Shown here: positions 5,394 to 6,898 of the stretch, in pieces
How the letters are laid out: every line of letters begins with the position of its first letter
How positions within the stretch are numbered: position 1 is the stretch's first letter
Origin: an uncultured Chloroflexota bacterium
GTDB lineage: Bacteria > Chloroflexota > Anaerolineae > Promineifilales > Promineifilaceae
Assembly: GCA_937958365.1 (NCBI GenBank)
Contig: CALFEW010000566.1
Location: forward strand, 1-6,898
Direction: 5' to 3'
Length of the DNA: 6,898 nt
Translations under genes and position numbers: made by a program
The notes under the pieces: model-generated
Database searches by the model: none
Told to the model about the DNA's origin: nothing
The model's input: the letters and a program-made list of their open reading frames with translations, nothing else

Positions 5394-6779
5394 ATGGCCG
5401 ACTTTGCGCCATTTGCCGAGCGGATGCAGGCTGCCCGCCAGCCCAGAGTGTTTATCGAGACGTGCGCTGATTATTACGCGCAGTTGGCGGAAGGGCGTAC
5501 TGGACTTATCGCCGAAGCGGAAATTGAACCGGTTAAGAAGCTGCCGGATATGGAGAGCTTTCCGGCCAAGCAGGCTTTGTTGGGGAAACGCGCGTTGGCG
5601 AAAACGGCCGTTATCAAACTCAACGGTGGTCTGGGAACCAGCATGGGGTTAGATCAGGCCAAATCCCTGCTGCCGGTCAAAAACGAACTTACTTTTCTAG
5701 ACATCATCGCCCGCCAATCCATCAAGTCCAACGTTCCCCTGACCTTGATGAACAGTTTTGCCACCGAACAGGATTCTTTACGCGCCTTACAATATTACAA
5801 CGACCTCAACAAACGGTCGCTGCCGCTAAGTTTTTTGCAGCACAAACAGCCCAAAATTGTCCAGGCCGATCTGTCGCCGGCCATCTGGCCGCAAGAACCA
5901 GACCTGGAATGGTGTCCGCCCGGCCACGGCGACATTTACACCGCCCTGATCACCCGTGGAACCCTCAGCGCGCTTCTTTCCCAGGGCATGGAATATGCCT
6001 TTGTCTCTAACGCCGACAACCTGGGCGCAGTCATTGACCTGAGCATTTTGGGTTACATGGTGGAACACAACATCCCCTTCCTGATGGAAGTGGCCGACCG
6101 CACCGAGATGGACAAAAAAGGCGGCCATCTGGCCCAACGCCCCGACGGCCAGCTCTTGCTGCGCGAATCGGCCCAATGCCCGCCGGAAGACAGCGACTCG
6201 TTTCAAGACATCAGCCGCCACCGTTACTTCAACACCAATAATTTGTGGGTCCACCTGCCCTCGCTGCGCCAGCTTATGCTGACGCGCAACAACAAATTGG
6301 GCCTGCCCATGATCCGCAACAGCAAAACCGTAGACCCCCGCGACCCCAACTCTACGCCGGTTTACCAATTGGAAACGGCTATGGGATCGGTCATCGCCAT
6401 TTTCTCCGGTTCCCAGGCGGTGCGCGTGCCTCGCAGCCGCTTTGCGCCGGTCAAAAAGACCGACGACCTGCTGGCCGTGCGCTCCGACGCTTACAGCCTG
6501 ACAGGCGATTTCCACGTCATCCCCAACCCAGACCGCGTCTACCCGGATTTGTTGGTAGACCTGGATCCGGCGCACTACCAGTTTGTCAACGACCTGGACA
6601 AGCGTTTTCATTTTGGGCCGCCGTCGCTGGTAAATGCCCGCAGCTTCACCGTGCAGGGAGATTTCCGCTTTGGTAAGGACGTGGTATGCAAAGGGGATGT
6701 GCGCCTGATCAATGAGTCGGGCAAGCGCAAGCTCATTGCGGACAATACCGTACTCGAGGGGGAAATCCGGTACACGTAG
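5394..6779 (+). CDS. UTP-glucose-1-phosphate uridylyltransferase, eukaryote-like (UGP2/UDPGP) type
   Basis: This cytoplasmic enzyme makes UDP-glucose and pyrophosphate from UTP and glucose-1-phosphate. It belongs to the UDPGP family typical of eukaryotes (UGP1/UGP2) and found in some bacteria, not to the common bacterial GalU family. Motifs in order: the nucleotide-binding loop LNGGLGTSMG (76-85) followed by K90-S91; the uridine and sugar site WCPPGHGDIYTAL (173-185); the metal-site region SNADNLGA (205-212) with D208; ADRTEMDKKGGHLA (234-247); NTNNLW (280-285); RNSKTVDP (308-315) with a conserved lysine, K311; and RFAPVKKTDDLL (349-360). The last 50 or so residues look like the beta-helix end of the family. 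At 461 aa it is somewhat shorter than the yeast and human enzymes (about 500 aa), without a missing core motif. The start is ATG with AGGAG 8 bases upstream. It follows rmlA by 82 bases, so the two may share a transcript and feed one polysaccharide pathway. UDP-sugar pyrophosphorylases are relatives, but the motifs fit UGPase best. Confidence 0.88.
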   Translation: MADFAPFAERMQAARQPRVFIETCADYYAQLAEGRTGLIAEAEIEPVKKLPDMESFPAKQALLGKRALAKTAVIKLNGGLGTSMGLDQAKSLLPVKNELTFLDIIARQSIKSNVPLTLMNSFATEQDSLRALQYYNDLNKRSLPLSFLQHKQPKIVQADLSPAIWPQEPDLEWCPPGHGDIYTALITRGTLSALLSQGMEYAFVSNADNLGAVIDLSILGYMVEHNIPFLMEVADRTEMDKKGGHLAQRPDGQLLLRESAQCPPEDSDSFQDISRHRYFNTNNLWVHLPSLRQLMLTRNNKLGLPMIRNSKTVDPRDPNSTPVYQLETAMGSVIAIFSGSQAVRVPRSRFAPVKKTDDLLAVRSDAYSLTGDFHVIPNPDRVYPDLLVDLDPAHYQFVNDLDKRFHFGPPSLVNARSFTVQGDFRFGKDVVCKGDVRLINESGKRKLIADNTVLEGEIRYT

Positions 6780-6828
6780 CTGCCTTGAACCGAAGTCCAT
6801 GACCCGCGTATTTGCCAGAGGCAGCCTC

Positions 6829-6898
6829 ACGGATGACCGTTTACGGATTACGGATTACGGATTACGGATTACGGATTACGGATTACGGATTACGGATT
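6829..6898 (+). repeat. Heptamer tandem array (ACGGATT) running off the window end
   Basis: Eight perfect copies of ACGGATT fill 6843-6898 and end exactly on the last base. Two degenerate units in the same register precede them: ACGGATG (6829-6835) and ACCGTTT (6836-6842). The remaining downstream bases, 6780-6828, hold only a 5-bp perfect inverted repeat (GAGGC/GCCTC, 6818-6828) and no clear terminator. The array is a different sequence from the other spacer repeats but of the same unit size as that at 1614. The true length is unknown because the sequence stops inside it. Confidence 0.85.

Larger units (their letters stand above)
130..5611. repeat. Dispersed palindrome ACGGCCGT, 14 copies
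   Basis: Exact copies start at 130, 528, 735, 1032, 1906, 2482, 2600, 2713, 2827, 3558, 3736, 3772, 3880 and 5604, all inside genes. By a hand estimate (60 % GC, independent bases) about 0.2 copies would be expected. Ten copies encode Thr-Ala-Val, two encode Asp-Gly-Arg and two encode Arg-Pro, so all three reading registers are used, pointing to selection or biased accumulation at DNA level. Some copies sit in longer perfect palindromes (12 bp at 128-139, 14 bp at 1903-1916). Variants GCGGCCGT occur at 2159 and 4443. Confidence 0.8.

Noticed and set aside
5826..6830. Long open frame on the - strand (334 codons) opposite the UGPase gene
   Set aside because: It is antisense to a gene with unmistakable UGPase motifs, and its translation shows no family signature; long antisense frames are common opposite GC-rich genes.
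6829..6898. Telomere-like or CRISPR-like interpretation of the terminal repeat
   Set aside because: Units are directly adjacent with no spacers, so it is not CRISPR. A 7-nt unit at a contig end is better explained by the assembly breaking in a microsatellite than by a linear replicon end.

Overview
The window is a densely packed, GC-rich (roughly 60 % by eye) bacterial stretch with every supported gene on the + strand. It reads as part of an extracellular or capsular polysaccharide locus. The best guess for the host is a Chloroflexota (Anaerolineae-like) bacterium. That guess rests on protein style: short CapA-like chain-length proteins separate from a CapB-like kinase, a long-form RmlA and a UGP2-type UDP-glucose pyrophosphorylase. 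It is an inference, not something the sequence proves. The left edge cuts into a gene and the right edge stops inside a tandem repeat, so this looks like an assembly contig that ends in a repeat.

Layout. 3-266: C-terminus of a GT4-type glycosyltransferase. 270-947 and 963-1613: two tandem, diverged Wzz/CapA-type chain-length proteins, both with GTG starts and good ribosome binding sites. 1614-1687: spacer filled by a degenerate 7-nt repeat that contains an 11-bp inverted repeat. 1688-2335: CapB-like BY-kinase with an unusual Walker A. 2332-2360: a palindrome that overlaps the kinase stop codon. 2383-4083: 566-residue polytopic membrane protein, probably GT-C-like. 4084-4243: AT-rich spacer, the likeliest promoter region. 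4244-5311: long-form glucose-1-phosphate thymidylyltransferase. 5312-5393: spacer with an 8-nt repeat in opposed orientations. 5394-6779: eukaryote-type UTP-glucose-1-phosphate uridylyltransferase. 6780-6898: noncoding, ending in a perfect 7-nt tandem array.

How the genes fit together. The two nucleotidyltransferases would supply dTDP-glucose and UDP-glucose, and the glycosyltransferase would use activated sugars to build repeat units. The membrane protein is a candidate for a membrane-side transfer or polymerisation step. The Wzz pair with the kinase would control chain length and export. The export genes and the precursor genes may be two transcription units divided at 4084-4243.

The most unusual signals are at DNA level. 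The palindrome ACGGCCGT occurs 14 times (about 0.2 expected by a hand estimate), in three reading-frame registers, much like HIP1 in cyanobacteria. In addition, three spacers carry three different 7- or 8-nt tandem repeats. I found no CRISPR array, tRNA, rRNA, transposase or defence system, and no clearly new multi-gene system.
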